Part shown: piece after piece, positions 42,508 through 50,122 of the stretch | Layout: each line of letters starts with the position of its first letter | Position numbering within the stretch: position 1 is the first letter of the stretch | NCBI RefSeq assembly: GCF_017874215.1 | Contig: NZ_JAGGLB010000006.1 | Coordinates: forward strand, 124,001 to 188,000 | Direction of reading: 5' to 3' | Origin: Paenibacillus eucommiae | GTDB taxonomy: Bacteria > Bacillota > Bacilli > Paenibacillales > NBRC-103111 | DNA: 64,000 nucleotides | Made by a program: the position numbers and the translations under genes | The notes under the pieces: model-generated | What the model was told of the DNA's origin: nothing | Seen by the model: the letters and a program-made list of their open reading frames with translations, nothing else | The model's database searches: none

Positions 42508-44235
42508 ATGGCACTACGAAGCGATCAGTGGTTTGCACATAAATCGGACGAAACTCGGCTGCAGCATCGCGCCGCTATGCGGGCAGGCGGTCATGTTCCC
42601 GAATCATTCGCCGGTAAGCCGATCATCGGTATATTTAATTCCTGGAACGATTTCAACAGCTGCAACTTTCCCCACAAGGAGCTGGTGGAATATGTAAAGC
42701 GGGGCGTCTACATGGCCGGTGGTTATCCGATGGAGCTGCACACCATCACGACACCGTCCGATTTCATGAAGCCTTCAGATCTGCCCTACCGGAACCTGAT
42801 GGCGATGGACATTGAAGAGCAGATTCGCGCTTTGCCTATAGATGGCGTAGTGCTGCTGGGTGAATGTGACAAAACGGTCCCTGCACAGCTGATGGGAGCT
42901 GCAAGCTGCGATCTTCCAACGCTGCAACTTGCAGCCGGACACCGTGCTTCTACGACCTTTAAAGGAAAGAAAGTCAACTACGGAACTGATTTATGGAAGT
43001 ATTCAGAGGAAAGAACAGCTGGCAAAATCAGTGAGGAAGACTGGAGCGAGCTTGAGAAATGCATGACCTGCTCCAGAGGAGGCTGTCCGGTAATGGGCAC
43101 GGCTTCCACCATGAAGAGTGTATCGGAAATGCTGGGCGTTATGCTGCCCGGAACTTCCTCCATTCCTGCGGGCCACTCGTGGCGCCAAGAAGCTGCTGAA
43201 GCAACTGGCAAGAGAATCGTGGAGATGGTGAACAGCAACCTGACGATTTCCAAGCTTTTAACACAGGAAGCCTTTGACAATGCGATTCGTCTGCTCGCTG
43301 CGTTAGGTGGTTCAACGAATGCAGTTATTCATCTGACCGCAATAGCGGGAAGGCTGGGTCTGCAGATTGAGCTGGACAGATTCGCAGAGCTTTCCAAGGA
43401 TGTTCCTTTGCTTGTTAATTTGCAGCCGTCTGGTGTAGGAAGTATGGACGATTTCTTTGAAGCTGGGGGCATTCAGGCGGTTATTGGTCAAATTTTACCG
43501 CTGCTCGATGGCAATTGTTTGACGGCGCTTGGCCGCACATTAACGGAAGTGTACGGAGATGGCGTGCCGATCTACAAAACGGATGTAATCTCTGAGCTTG
43601 AGCAGCCTATTGCCGAGAAATCCGGCATCGCTGTTTTGAAAGGCAATTTGGCTCCGAATGGTGCTATCCTTAAGGTATCCGCTTCAAAAGCAGAGCTTCA
43701 CAAGCACTGTGGACCAGCAATTGTATTTGAGGATTATGAGGCTATGCTGGACCAGCTCGATGATCTGGACTTCCCTGTGGAGGAGAATTCGGTGCTGCTG
43801 CTTCGTTACTGCGGTCCCAAGGCAATCGGCATGCCGGAGTGGGGAGAAATCCCGATCCCGAAACGGCTGATGCAGCAAGGCGTCCGCGACATGGTGCGGA
43901 TCAGTGATGCGCGAATGAGCGGTACAAGCTATGGCACCGTGATTTTGCACACATCTCCCGAAGCTGCGGCAGGAGGTCCGATTGGACTTGTAAGAAACGG
44001 AGACATGATCGAAGTCGATGTAGAAAAAGGTATGCTGACGCTGCATGTGGAAGAATCGATTCTGGAGGAACGCCGCAAAGAACCGCTGCGCGCTGGCACA
44101 CATGGCGCCCGCGGCTACATGAGGCTGACCGCCGATCACATTCTGCAGGCGGATCAGGGCTGTGACTTTGACTTTCTGCGCCCTGACAGCAAGAAAGAGG
44201 CCGTCTTTATCCCGCCGATCGTCGGCCGCGGATAA
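42508..44235 (+). CDS. IlvD/Edd-family sugar-acid dehydratase
   Basis: This iron-sulphur dehydratase of about 575 residues removes water from a sugar acid to give a 2-keto-3-deoxy acid. ATG at 42508 (ALRSDQWF) is preferred on family grounds; GTG at 42493 in the same frame is possible but has its ribosome site too close. Cluster-type cysteines are seen in NSCNFPHKEL, LLGECDKTVPAQLMGA and MTCSRGGCPVMGTAST. LGGSTNAVIHLTAIA and the C-terminal RISDARMSGTSYGTVILH are family signatures. It is closer to arabonate/xylonate-type dehydratases than to IlvD of branched-chain amino acid synthesis. A strong terminator follows. Confidence 0.9.
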   Translation: MALRSDQWFAHKSDETRLQHRAAMRAGGHVPESFAGKPIIGIFNSWNDFNSCNFPHKELVEYVKRGVYMAGGYPMELHTITTPSDFMKPSDLPYRNLMAMDIEEQIRALPIDGVVLLGECDKTVPAQLMGAASCDLPTLQLAAGHRASTTFKGKKVNYGTDLWKYSEERTAGKISEEDWSELEKCMTCSRGGCPVMGTASTMKSVSEMLGVMLPGTSSIPAGHSWRQEAAEATGKRIVEMVNSNLTISKLLTQEAFDNAIRLLAALGGSTNAVIHLTAIAGRLGLQIELDRFAELSKDVPLLVNLQPSGVGSMDDFFEAGGIQAVIGQILPLLDGNCLTALGRTLTEVYGDGVPIYKTDVISELEQPIAEKSGIAVLKGNLAPNGAILKVSASKAELHKHCGPAIVFEDYEAMLDQLDDLDFPVEENSVLLLRYCGPKAIGMPEWGEIPIPKRLMQQGVRDMVRISDARMSGTSYGTVILHTSPEAAAGGPIGLVRNGDMIEVDVEKGMLTLHVEESILEERRKEPLRAGTHGARGYMRLTADHILQADQGCDFDFLRPDSKKEAVFIPPIVGRG

Positions 44236-44248
44236 TCTTGTATAGTTT

Positions 44249-44280
44249 AGCTCCCCGTGGTTTACTGCGGGGAGCTTTTT
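44249..44280 (+). terminator. Rho-independent terminator of the aminotransferase/dehydratase operon
   Basis: AGCTCCCCG (44249-44257) pairs perfectly with CGGGGAGCT (44268-44276) and is followed by a run of T (44276-44280). Confidence 0.85.
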
Positions 44281-44650
44281 AGTTTCATTTGGTCGATATG
44301 TGGCCACTAATACAAAAGTGGAAGCATGGGAGCGTGAGATTAGCTGCTGCTGGGCTGGGGCCTTTGCGGCTGGCAGCGTTTTGGCGTTTTAATGATTTAA
44401 CGATGATTTTCATCGTTAAGTGATGAAATTCCGAGAGAGCAGGTACTTTAACGATGATTTTCATCATTAAAAGCGTAATTTTTCCGCATGCCAGGTTTGA
44501 TCGGGCACTTTAGCGATGTTTTTCATCGTTAAGTGGAGAAACTCCGAGAGATTGGCACTTTTAACGATGATTTTTTATTTAGTATATAGAGTGGACCACT
44601 TGAAAGGAGTGTGGGAAAATAGGCATAACCAAAATAAGAGGTGACCACGG

Positions 44651-44947
44651 ATGAAGGAACAAAGAAAGAGTTATAGCCAAGAGTTTAAAGAAAATGCAGT
44701 GAAATATATTCAAGAACAGGTGAAATCATTGCCTGAGATTGCAGAAGAAATGAATATACCAATAGGAACGTTGCGGCAGTGGATGGGGAAATACCGAAAA
44801 TTCCCAGATGAACCCTTTGTAGGAAGCGGACATCTTCGATCTCAAGATCAATTAAACAAAGAAAAGGATCAGGAAATTGCTGACCTCAAGGAAGAGATCG
44901 CCATCTTAAAAAAGGCCATGCACATCTTCAGCAAAGAAAGGAACTGA
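44651..44947 (+). CDS. IS3-family transposase OrfA
   Basis: This 98-residue DNA-binding part of the transposase has an N-terminal helix-turn-helix (YSQEFKENAVKYIQEQ, IPIGTLRQWMGKYRK) and a C-terminal leucine-zipper-like helix (DQEIADLKEEIAILKKAM). ATG at 44651 follows AAGAGG. Near the end, AAAAAAG at 44908-44914 is in the phase A AAA AAG, the classic -1 frameshift site. After slipping, the frame stays open into OrfB and gives an OrfAB transposase. Confidence 0.92.
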   Translation: MKEQRKSYSQEFKENAVKYIQEQVKSLPEIAEEMNIPIGTLRQWMGKYRKFPDEPFVGSGHLRSQDQLNKEKDQEIADLKEEIAILKKAMHIFSKERN

Positions 44948-44994
44948 GGTTCCAGTTCATCGAAGATCATCGCTCTGAGTTTCGGTTAGCGAAG

Positions 44995-45819
44995 ATGTGC
45001 AAAGTGATGGAAGTTTCTAAGAGCGGCTATTTCAAGTGGCGTACTGCACCCAAAAGTGAACGGAAGTTGCATAAAGAGAAGCTGGTAGAGCGGGTTCACT
45101 GGCACTTTGTCGACACAGACGAGATCTACGGGAGCCCAAAGATTACAAATGAATTGTGGAAAGAAGGCTGGAAAGTATCAGAGCGCACTGTTGGACAGAT
45201 TATGAGAGAACATGGACTACGTTCGTGTACGGTGAAGAAGTTTAAGGTACAAACGACAGATTCCAACCATGATAACCCTATTGCACCGAACCTACTGGAT
45301 CAGGACTTCAGCTCAACAACAGCGCCTAATCAAGTCTGGGTAACTGACATTACTTATGTTCCCTGCCGAGAAGGGAAATTGTATTTAGCGTGCGTTATGG
45401 ACCTTTTCACGCGTAAAATCGTAGGCTGGCAGCTCATGGATCGCATGACCAATGAACTTGTCTTAGAAGCCCTGGCACATGCCAATAAGACTAAGGCTCC
45501 CTCCGTAGGACTTATCCATCACTCTGATCGTGGTTCCCAGTATACGTCTTCAGACTACCGTGACAAGCTCCTTGAATACAATATGATTGCAAGTATGAGC
45601 CGAAAAGGCAACTGCTACGATAATGCTTGCATCGAATCTTTTCATAGCTTGATTAAAAAAGAACTTATCTACCGTTACAGATTTAAAACCAAAAAAGAAG
45701 CTCGGGAACGGATTTTTAGATATATTGAATTTTTCTATAATCGAAAACGGACACATAGCTATCTGAATTACATGTCACCTGATCGCTTCGAAGCCATGTA
45801 CTATAGCAACGCTTTATAA
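44995..45819 (+). CDS. IS3-family transposase OrfB (DDE catalytic domain)
   Basis: This 274-residue portion from the first ATG is normally made as OrfAB by -1 frameshifting at 44908-44914, since the frame is open from there. It has the HTH_21-type region (YGSPKITNELWKEGWKVSERTV) and an integrase core with catalytic Asp in VWVTDITYV, Asp in HHSDRGSQYTS and Glu in NACIESFHSLIKKE. The end, FYNRKRTHSYLNYMSPDRFE, is typical of the family. The catalytic triad is complete. Confidence 0.93.
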   Translation: MCKVMEVSKSGYFKWRTAPKSERKLHKEKLVERVHWHFVDTDEIYGSPKITNELWKEGWKVSERTVGQIMREHGLRSCTVKKFKVQTTDSNHDNPIAPNLLDQDFSSTTAPNQVWVTDITYVPCREGKLYLACVMDLFTRKIVGWQLMDRMTNELVLEALAHANKTKAPSVGLIHHSDRGSQYTSSDYRDKLLEYNMIASMSRKGNCYDNACIESFHSLIKKELIYRYRFKTKKEARERIFRYIEFFYNRKRTHSYLNYMSPDRFEAMYYSNAL

Positions 45820-45931
45820 AAACAAGCTTTTTTCAGACCGTCCACTCTATTGACATAGATCCATTTTCATCGTTAAAAGCCGTTAAAAGTGCAATATTTT
45901 CGCATGCGAGGCTTGATTTGGAAAAAAATGA

Positions 45932-45973
45932 AAACAACCCGCCGAAGATCAATAGATCTTTAGGGGGTTGTTT
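45932..45973 (-). terminator. Terminator of the asd gene
   Basis: AAACAACCC and GGGTTGTTT form the base of a long stem, with AGATC/GATCT pairing inside. On the reverse strand it is followed by a T-rich run (TTTTCATTTTTTT). It lies 11 bp after the asd stop. Confidence 0.8.
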
Positions 45974-45983
45974 GTACTGCTGT

Positions 45984-47069
45984 CTATTTAGGCTGGATAT
46001 AACCTTCCGCTTTTAACAGTTCAGCGATTAATACTGCGCCGCCTGCCGCACCGCGAAGGGTGTTATGGGACAGGCTTACGAACTTGTAATCGTACAGGGT
46101 ATCTTCACGCAGGCGGCCCGCTGAAACCCCCATGCCGTTCTCTATATCACGATCGAGCTTAGTCTGAGGACGGTTCTCTTCTTCAAAATAAGTGATGAAC
46201 TGTTTCGGCGCGCTAGGTAAGCCCAGCTCTTGTGGGCGCCCCTTGAAGTTTTTCCAGAGGTTCAGAATTTCTTCTTTGGAAGGCTTCTGCTCGAAAGAGG
46301 CGAAAACTGCCGCCAGATGTCCGTCAGCAACAGGTACACGAATACATTGTGTTGTGATGATCGGCAGCTCGCTCTTTACAATCCCTGCATCTGTAACGCT
46401 TCCCCAAATACGCAGCGGCTCCTGCTCACTCTTCTCTTCCTCACCGCCGATAAAAGGAATCACGTTGTCAATCATTTCAGGCCAATCGGTAAAGGTCTTG
46501 CCGGCACCGGAAATCGCCTGATACGTGGTTACCACTACTTTGGAGGGCTTGAAAGCTTGAAGCGCATGAAGTGCAGGTATATAGCTCTGAATGGAGCAGT
46601 TTGGTTTAACTGCAATGAAGCCGGTTGAAGTACCCAGTCGTTTTCTTTGCTGTGCGATGACCTCAAGATGTTCGGGATTAATCTCTGGAATTACCATCGG
46701 CACGTCCGGTGTCCAGCGATGAGCCGAGTTATTGGAAATCACCGGTGTGCCGGTGCGGGCATAAGCTTCTTCAAGCGCCTTGATCTCATCTTTCTTCATA
46801 TCTACTGCGCAAAAAATCAAATCCACTCCCTCAGCTACTTCATTCACTTTGGAGGCATCCTGAACTCTGATATGCTTCACATTTTCAGGCATAGGCGTAG
46901 ACAGCTTCCATCTGCCCTGTACCGATTCTTCATACGTTTTTCCAGCAGAATGGGCGCTAGCGGCAATGGCGGTTACTTCAAACCATGGATGATTGTCCAG
47001 CAAGGCAATAAATCGCTGGCCTACCATTCCTGTGCCACCCACTATGCCTGCTTTGAGCTTTGTTGACAT
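45984..47069 (-). CDS. asd: Aspartate-semialdehyde dehydrogenase
   Basis: This 361-residue enzyme reduces aspartyl phosphate to aspartate semialdehyde with NADPH, a step in lysine, methionine and threonine synthesis. ATG at 47069 (STKLKAGIVGGTG) is chosen; an in-frame GTG at 47081 directly abuts AAGGAAG and is too close. The N-terminal GGTGMVGQRF binds cofactor. The catalytic Cys is in VKPNCSIQ and the active-site His in RVPVADGH. The sequence is of the archaeal/fungal branch rather than the common bacterial type, so a second asd may exist elsewhere in the genome. It is monocistronic with its own terminator, and an 8-bp inverted repeat lies upstream. Confidence 0.88.
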   Translation of the reverse strand: MSTKLKAGIVGGTGMVGQRFIALLDNHPWFEVTAIAASAHSAGKTYEESVQGRWKLSTPMPENVKHIRVQDASKVNEVAEGVDLIFCAVDMKKDEIKALEEAYARTGTPVISNNSAHRWTPDVPMVIPEINPEHLEVIAQQRKRLGTSTGFIAVKPNCSIQSYIPALHALQAFKPSKVVVTTYQAISGAGKTFTDWPEMIDNVIPFIGGEEEKSEQEPLRIWGSVTDAGIVKSELPIITTQCIRVPVADGHLAAVFASFEQKPSKEEILNLWKNFKGRPQELGLPSAPKQFITYFEEENRPQTKLDRDIENGMGVSAGRLREDTLYDYKFVSLSHNTLRGAAGGAVLIAELLKAEGYIQPK

Positions 47070-47104
47070 GAGAAAACACACTTCCTTTTAATTAACTTGC
47101 CTAT

Positions 47105-47136
47105 CCGTATATAGGCCGATAATTAATGATATACGG
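47105..47136. promoter_or_regulatory. Inverted repeat upstream of asd
   Basis: CCGTATAT (47105-47112) and ATATACGG (47129-47136) form a perfect 8-bp inverted repeat with a 16-bp gap, 36-67 bp upstream of the asd start. It could be an operator or a leader hairpin. The region is too short for a lysine riboswitch. Confidence 0.4.
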
Positions 47137-47213
47137 CGCATCCACATTTTGCGAGTATTAATTGCAAAATAATCAAAAAAATTTAGGTTAGTCGGGCGAA
47201 AGCATGCTTTTTT

Positions 47214-48437
47214 TTACTTTTGTGGAATACTCAGGATGACTGTGGTGCCATGTCCGGGCTCCGATTGAATGTAAAGCTGGCCGCCGATGCCTCTGGCCCG
47301 CTCTTCCATGCTGAACAAGCCGACGCCTTTGCGCTCCTGGCTGCGGAGAAACCCTCTGCCCTGATCGGATATTCGAACCTCTATCTGATCCTCTGCCTCA
47401 TTCATGCTTACACCCGCGGCAGATACATCCGCATATTTACTAATATTGATAAGCGCTTCTTGGATAATCCGGTAAATGGTAGTCTCCGTTTGCACATCGG
47501 GTCTTCTTCGTAAATTGGATTCAAAGCTCACGTGAATGCCAAAATGCTGGGAATAATTCTCAATATAGGTGCGAATTGCCGGAACTACACCTAGGTCGTC
47601 AAGCACGGAAGGCCGCATCTCCCAAGCAAGACCCCGAACTTCCTCCATGATGCTGGCGACTCCACGGCGCAGCTTTTCTAGCTCCATTTTTCCAGGAGAG
47701 TCTTGCTGCACTTGAATGCTTTGATTTTCAGGATTTTCTCGCTTCAGATGATTTCCTTGCTTTGCTTGAATGTCTTGTTTCGCCTGGTTGTCTTGCTTCA
47801 CATGATTTCCTTGCTTCGCAATAATCTGATCAAGCTGTATCAGCAAGGAGAACATGCTCTGCCCGATTCCATCATGCAGCTCGCGGGAAAATTTCTTCCG
47901 CTCCTCTTCTTGAATCCGCATGACCTGATTCATCATCAGCTGCAGCTCTTCCTGCACTCTTTTTAACTCTGTCACTTCGTTGCGGATCGCTAAATATTGA
48001 TAAGGTGCTCCATCATGATCTACGAAAGGGACAATGGTCGTATTAACCCAATAATAAGTGCCGTCCTTTGCCCGGTTCCTTATATCGCCGCGCCAGATTT
48101 GACCACTGGAAATCGTCTTCCATAATTCCTGCATAAAGGGTTTGCCATGATAGCCGGAATTGATAATGCGGTGATCCTGGCCAAGCAGCTCATCTCTGGA
48201 ATACTTGGAAATATCGCAAAATTTATCATTTACATATTGAATCTTTCCTCTTCGATCGGTCATGGCAACAATGGAGGATTCATCGAGGGCGAATTTAAGA
48301 TCGGCCAGCTGCTTGAGCGAGGAGGACAAATCACTGCGTAGCTGCTTATCTTCGACATTTCGTTCGATCTCGGCAAGCAGTGACACTACATTTTGACCAA
48401 TGAGTTCGGGAACCTTCTTCAAGGGATCGTTATTCAA
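47214..48437 (-). CDS. PAS-domain sensor histidine kinase, NreB-like
   Basis: This 407-residue kinase without membrane segments starts at TTG 48437, overlapping the end of the regulator gene by 8 bases. A PAS domain spans about residues 50-165 (AMTDRRGKIQYVNDKFCDIS). The HisKA_3 box EERKKFSRELHDGIGQSMFSLLIQ has phospho-acceptor His about 190. About 40 residues of a KQGN/KQDN-rich repeat are inserted after it. The ATPase domain follows (AWEMRPSVLDDLGVVPAIR, GRGF, GVGLFSMEERARGIGG). Only one Cys is in the PAS region, so the four-Cys oxygen-sensing iron-sulphur cluster of NreB is absent. It pairs with the regulator at 48430 and the GAF protein at 49116. Confidence 0.88.
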   Translation of the reverse strand: MNNDPLKKVPELIGQNVVSLLAEIERNVEDKQLRSDLSSSLKQLADLKFALDESSIVAMTDRRGKIQYVNDKFCDISKYSRDELLGQDHRIINSGYHGKPFMQELWKTISSGQIWRGDIRNRAKDGTYYWVNTTIVPFVDHDGAPYQYLAIRNEVTELKRVQEELQLMMNQVMRIQEEERKKFSRELHDGIGQSMFSLLIQLDQIIAKQGNHVKQDNQAKQDIQAKQGNHLKRENPENQSIQVQQDSPGKMELEKLRRGVASIMEEVRGLAWEMRPSVLDDLGVVPAIRTYIENYSQHFGIHVSFESNLRRRPDVQTETTIYRIIQEALINISKYADVSAAGVSMNEAEDQIEVRISDQGRGFLRSQERKGVGLFSMEERARGIGGQLYIQSEPGHGTTVILSIPQK

Positions 48438-49083
48438 AATGAAGCAGTCCTTTCTTTAAAGCGAATTTCACCAGCTCGGGTCTCGTTTTCAAGCCCAATT
48501 TTTCCATTAGATTGCTTTTGTGTGTCTCGACGGTTTTAACGCTGATGACCAGCAGCTCGGCAATTTCTTTGTTGCCATATCCTTTGGCGATCCAGGCGAG
48601 AACTTCCTTTTCACGATCGGATAAAGAGTCATACGTGCTTGCATTTTCCCCATGCTTCAGCTTCTCCAAGTATTCATTCATCAGTCGCTTGGTGGCAGTT
48701 GGATACAAATAGGCATTGCCATCTGCGATGGTCTGGATCGCGGTGATGAGCTCCTCATGCGGGGCATTCTTCAGCACATAGCCCGATGCGCCTGAGTGGA
48801 TAGCGCGGAATAAGTATTCGTCGTCGTCATGCATAGTCAGGATTAGAATGGAAGTGTCCGGCAGAAGCTTTTTCAATTCGGATGTCGCTGTAAGCCCATC
48901 TTTGCCGTGGGGCATGCTGAGGTCCATTAGCACAACATCTGGTTTTAACGCCATAGCCTTGGCGATGGCCTCGTCTCCCTCAGCAGCTTCTCCTACTACT
49001 TCCATATGTTCTTTATCGCTGAGCAAAGTTAGTAGTCCTGACCGGACTAGGGCATGGTCGTCGACAATCAGAATGGTGATCAT
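48430..49083 (-). CDS. NarL/FixJ-family response regulator, NreC-like
   Basis: This 217-residue response regulator has a receiver domain with phospho-acceptor Asp in VVLMDLSMPHGKDGL (about residue 54), the acidic pair in IVDDHALVRSGL, and a Lys in YVLKNAP. The LuxR-type helix-turn-helix at the C-terminus reads LSDREKEVLAWIAKGYGNKE. ATG at 49083 follows GGGAGG. It lies between the GAF protein and its kinase on one strand. Target genes are unknown; the oxidase operon downstream on the other strand is one candidate. Confidence 0.92.
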   Translation of the reverse strand: MITILIVDDHALVRSGLLTLLSDKEHMEVVGEAAEGDEAIAKAMALKPDVVLMDLSMPHGKDGLTATSELKKLLPDTSILILTMHDDDEYLFRAIHSGASGYVLKNAPHEELITAIQTIADGNAYLYPTATKRLMNEYLEKLKHGENASTYDSLSDREKEVLAWIAKGYGNKEIAELLVISVKTVETHKSNLMEKLGLKTRPELVKFALKKGLLHFE

Positions 49084-49115
49084 AGGGTTCGGTTCCTCCC
49101 GGATTGTTCATACAT

Positions 49116-49574
49116 CTATTTTAGCACATCAGAAAATTTAACTAAATGGATCAGCGGATTCAGCAGGTTGATGGATTTCTCGATCAGAGCAGCATCCTGC
49201 TGCGGATAGAGGCCCTTCGACCGGTTGCCGATAAGGAGTACGCCGCTAGTCTCATTGTTGATCATCATTGGAAAAGCCACAGCCATTTGCAGCTGCTCCA
49301 CAAGCATAATCGAATATTCCTGCCGCAGCCGATCCAGATGAACAGAGGCTTCATCGACAACGATGGTTCGCCCCAGCCGTATGACTAATCCGGCCAAGCC
49401 GCGGCCTGGCTTCAAAGCAATGCTGTGGTAGCGTTCATTTTGATTACCTGAGACATACTTCCAGCGGATACGGTTATCATGATCGTCTCTCCAGGCAATG
49501 GCCGAGAAATCACTCGATGTCAAAGCACGCAAATGATCCAGTTCTTGTTCTATTTCTGCTTTCACGCTTGTCAT
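49116..49574 (-). CDS. GAF-domain protein, NreA-like
   Basis: This 152-residue protein consists of one GAF domain (SSDFSAIAWRDDHDNRIRW, GRGLAGLVIRLGRTIVVDEA, AFPMMINNETSGVLLIGNR). It is similar in size and context to NreA, the nitrate receptor that acts on the NreB kinase in staphylococci. Here it is the first gene of the set, followed by the regulator and then the kinase. That gives the order A, C, B instead of A, B, C. ATG at 49574 follows AAAGGAATGG. Nitrate binding is an inference from context only. Confidence 0.8.
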   Translation of the reverse strand: MTSVKAEIEQELDHLRALTSSDFSAIAWRDDHDNRIRWKYVSGNQNERYHSIALKPGRGLAGLVIRLGRTIVVDEASVHLDRLRQEYSIMLVEQLQMAVAFPMMINNETSGVLLIGNRSKGLYPQQDAALIEKSINLLNPLIHLVKFSDVLK

Positions 49575-49619
49575 AGTAAACCATTCCTTTCTCTGACGCT
49601 CCAGGTAGCTATTACTATT

Positions 49620-49648
49620 ATTGTAGCTCTTCCTGTGCTTTCTGTAAC
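49620..49648 (-). promoter_or_regulatory. Putative promoter of the GAF/regulator/kinase operon
   Basis: On the reverse strand GTTACA (49643-49648) and TACAAT (49620-49625) are 17 bp apart, about 45 bp upstream of the GAF gene. A small hairpin, CCCTGAA against TTCAGGG (49659-49678), lies just upstream. Confidence 0.45.
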
Positions 49649-49699
49649 TCGGGGGATTCCCTGAACCTGTTTTCAGGGTCTGGAATGCTTCTAAACCTG

Positions 49700-49888
49700 A
49701 AAAAATGCAAAAGTGCAGGAATTTTCGCTCAAAATCGGGTTAAAGCCAAGAATTCCTGCAATTGTGCAGGAAATTAGGACTTCGACTCCCGAAACGGGCT
49801 AGGAAACGGAAAATTCTTGTACTTTCGCAGCAATTTCTTTTATTTGTCTACATGGGCTCCAAAAAAGATGTATAATCGCAGTTTTTTT
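49700..49888. repeat. Degenerate stem-loop array, GTGCAGGAA family
   Basis: Related units centre at about 49716, 49763, 49823 and, more degenerate, 49876. The second is a clear palindrome (TTCCTGCA-ATTG-TGCAGGAA); others share GTGCAGGAATTTTCG or TTTCGCAGCAATTT. Spacing of about 47, 60 and 53 bp matches the other arrays in the window. It fills part of the 548-bp gap between the GAF and DoxX genes. Confidence 0.5.
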
Positions 49889-49923
49889 GCCCGTTCCTAT
49901 CGGGTTGGACTGGAGCCTCGATT

Positions 49924-49967
49924 GTTTAAATGGTTTAAATGGTTTAAATGGTTTCAATGGTTTAAGG
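49924..49967. repeat. 9-bp tandem repeat
   Basis: The unit GTTTAAATG is repeated about five times in tandem (one unit reads GTTTCAATG), about 155 bp upstream of the DoxX gene. It is probably length-variable. No role is evident. Confidence 0.8.
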
Positions 49968-50122
49968 TTACTCAGCGCGTGAGCAGCATGTTCAGAATCT
50001 GAATTCATCCTCATCAGAAGATCAGGGAATTTCCCCCGCAGGTTCAGTGTTTCTCCCGATAACAATCCATTGCAGCAGCAGGTATGATGAAAACAACAAA
50101 TAGAACAGAGGAGTTGGCTTCT

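Larger units (their letters stand above)
44575..45862 (+). mobile_element. IS3-family insertion sequence
   Basis: This 1288-bp element has imperfect inverted ends sharing ATAGAGTGGAC. ATTTT is present on both sides (44570-44574 and 45863-45867) as a probable 5-bp target duplication, though the exact left edge is blurred by a T run. It carries orfA and orfB in the usual -1 relation with a slippery heptamer between. Both frames are intact, so the element may still be active. It sits in the loop of a stem-loop repeat. Confidence 0.9.
44396..45880. repeat. Four-unit stem-loop array, AACGATG/CATCGTT family, copy 3, interrupted by an IS
   Basis: Units lie at 44396-44420, 44446-44472 and 44508-44533. 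A fourth is split: its left arm is at 44558-44574 and its right arm at 45863-45880. With the IS removed, centres are about 51, 61 and 50 bp apart. Spacers alternate between two types: after units 1 and 3 both contain CTCCGAGAGA or TTCCGAGAGA, and after units 2 and 4 both contain TTCGCATGC or TCCGCATGC. The array therefore looks like a duplicated ~110-bp dimer. Confidence 0.8.

Noticed and set aside
47070..47213. Lysine riboswitch before asd
   Set aside because: The leader is about 140 bases, too short, and I see none of the expected helices.
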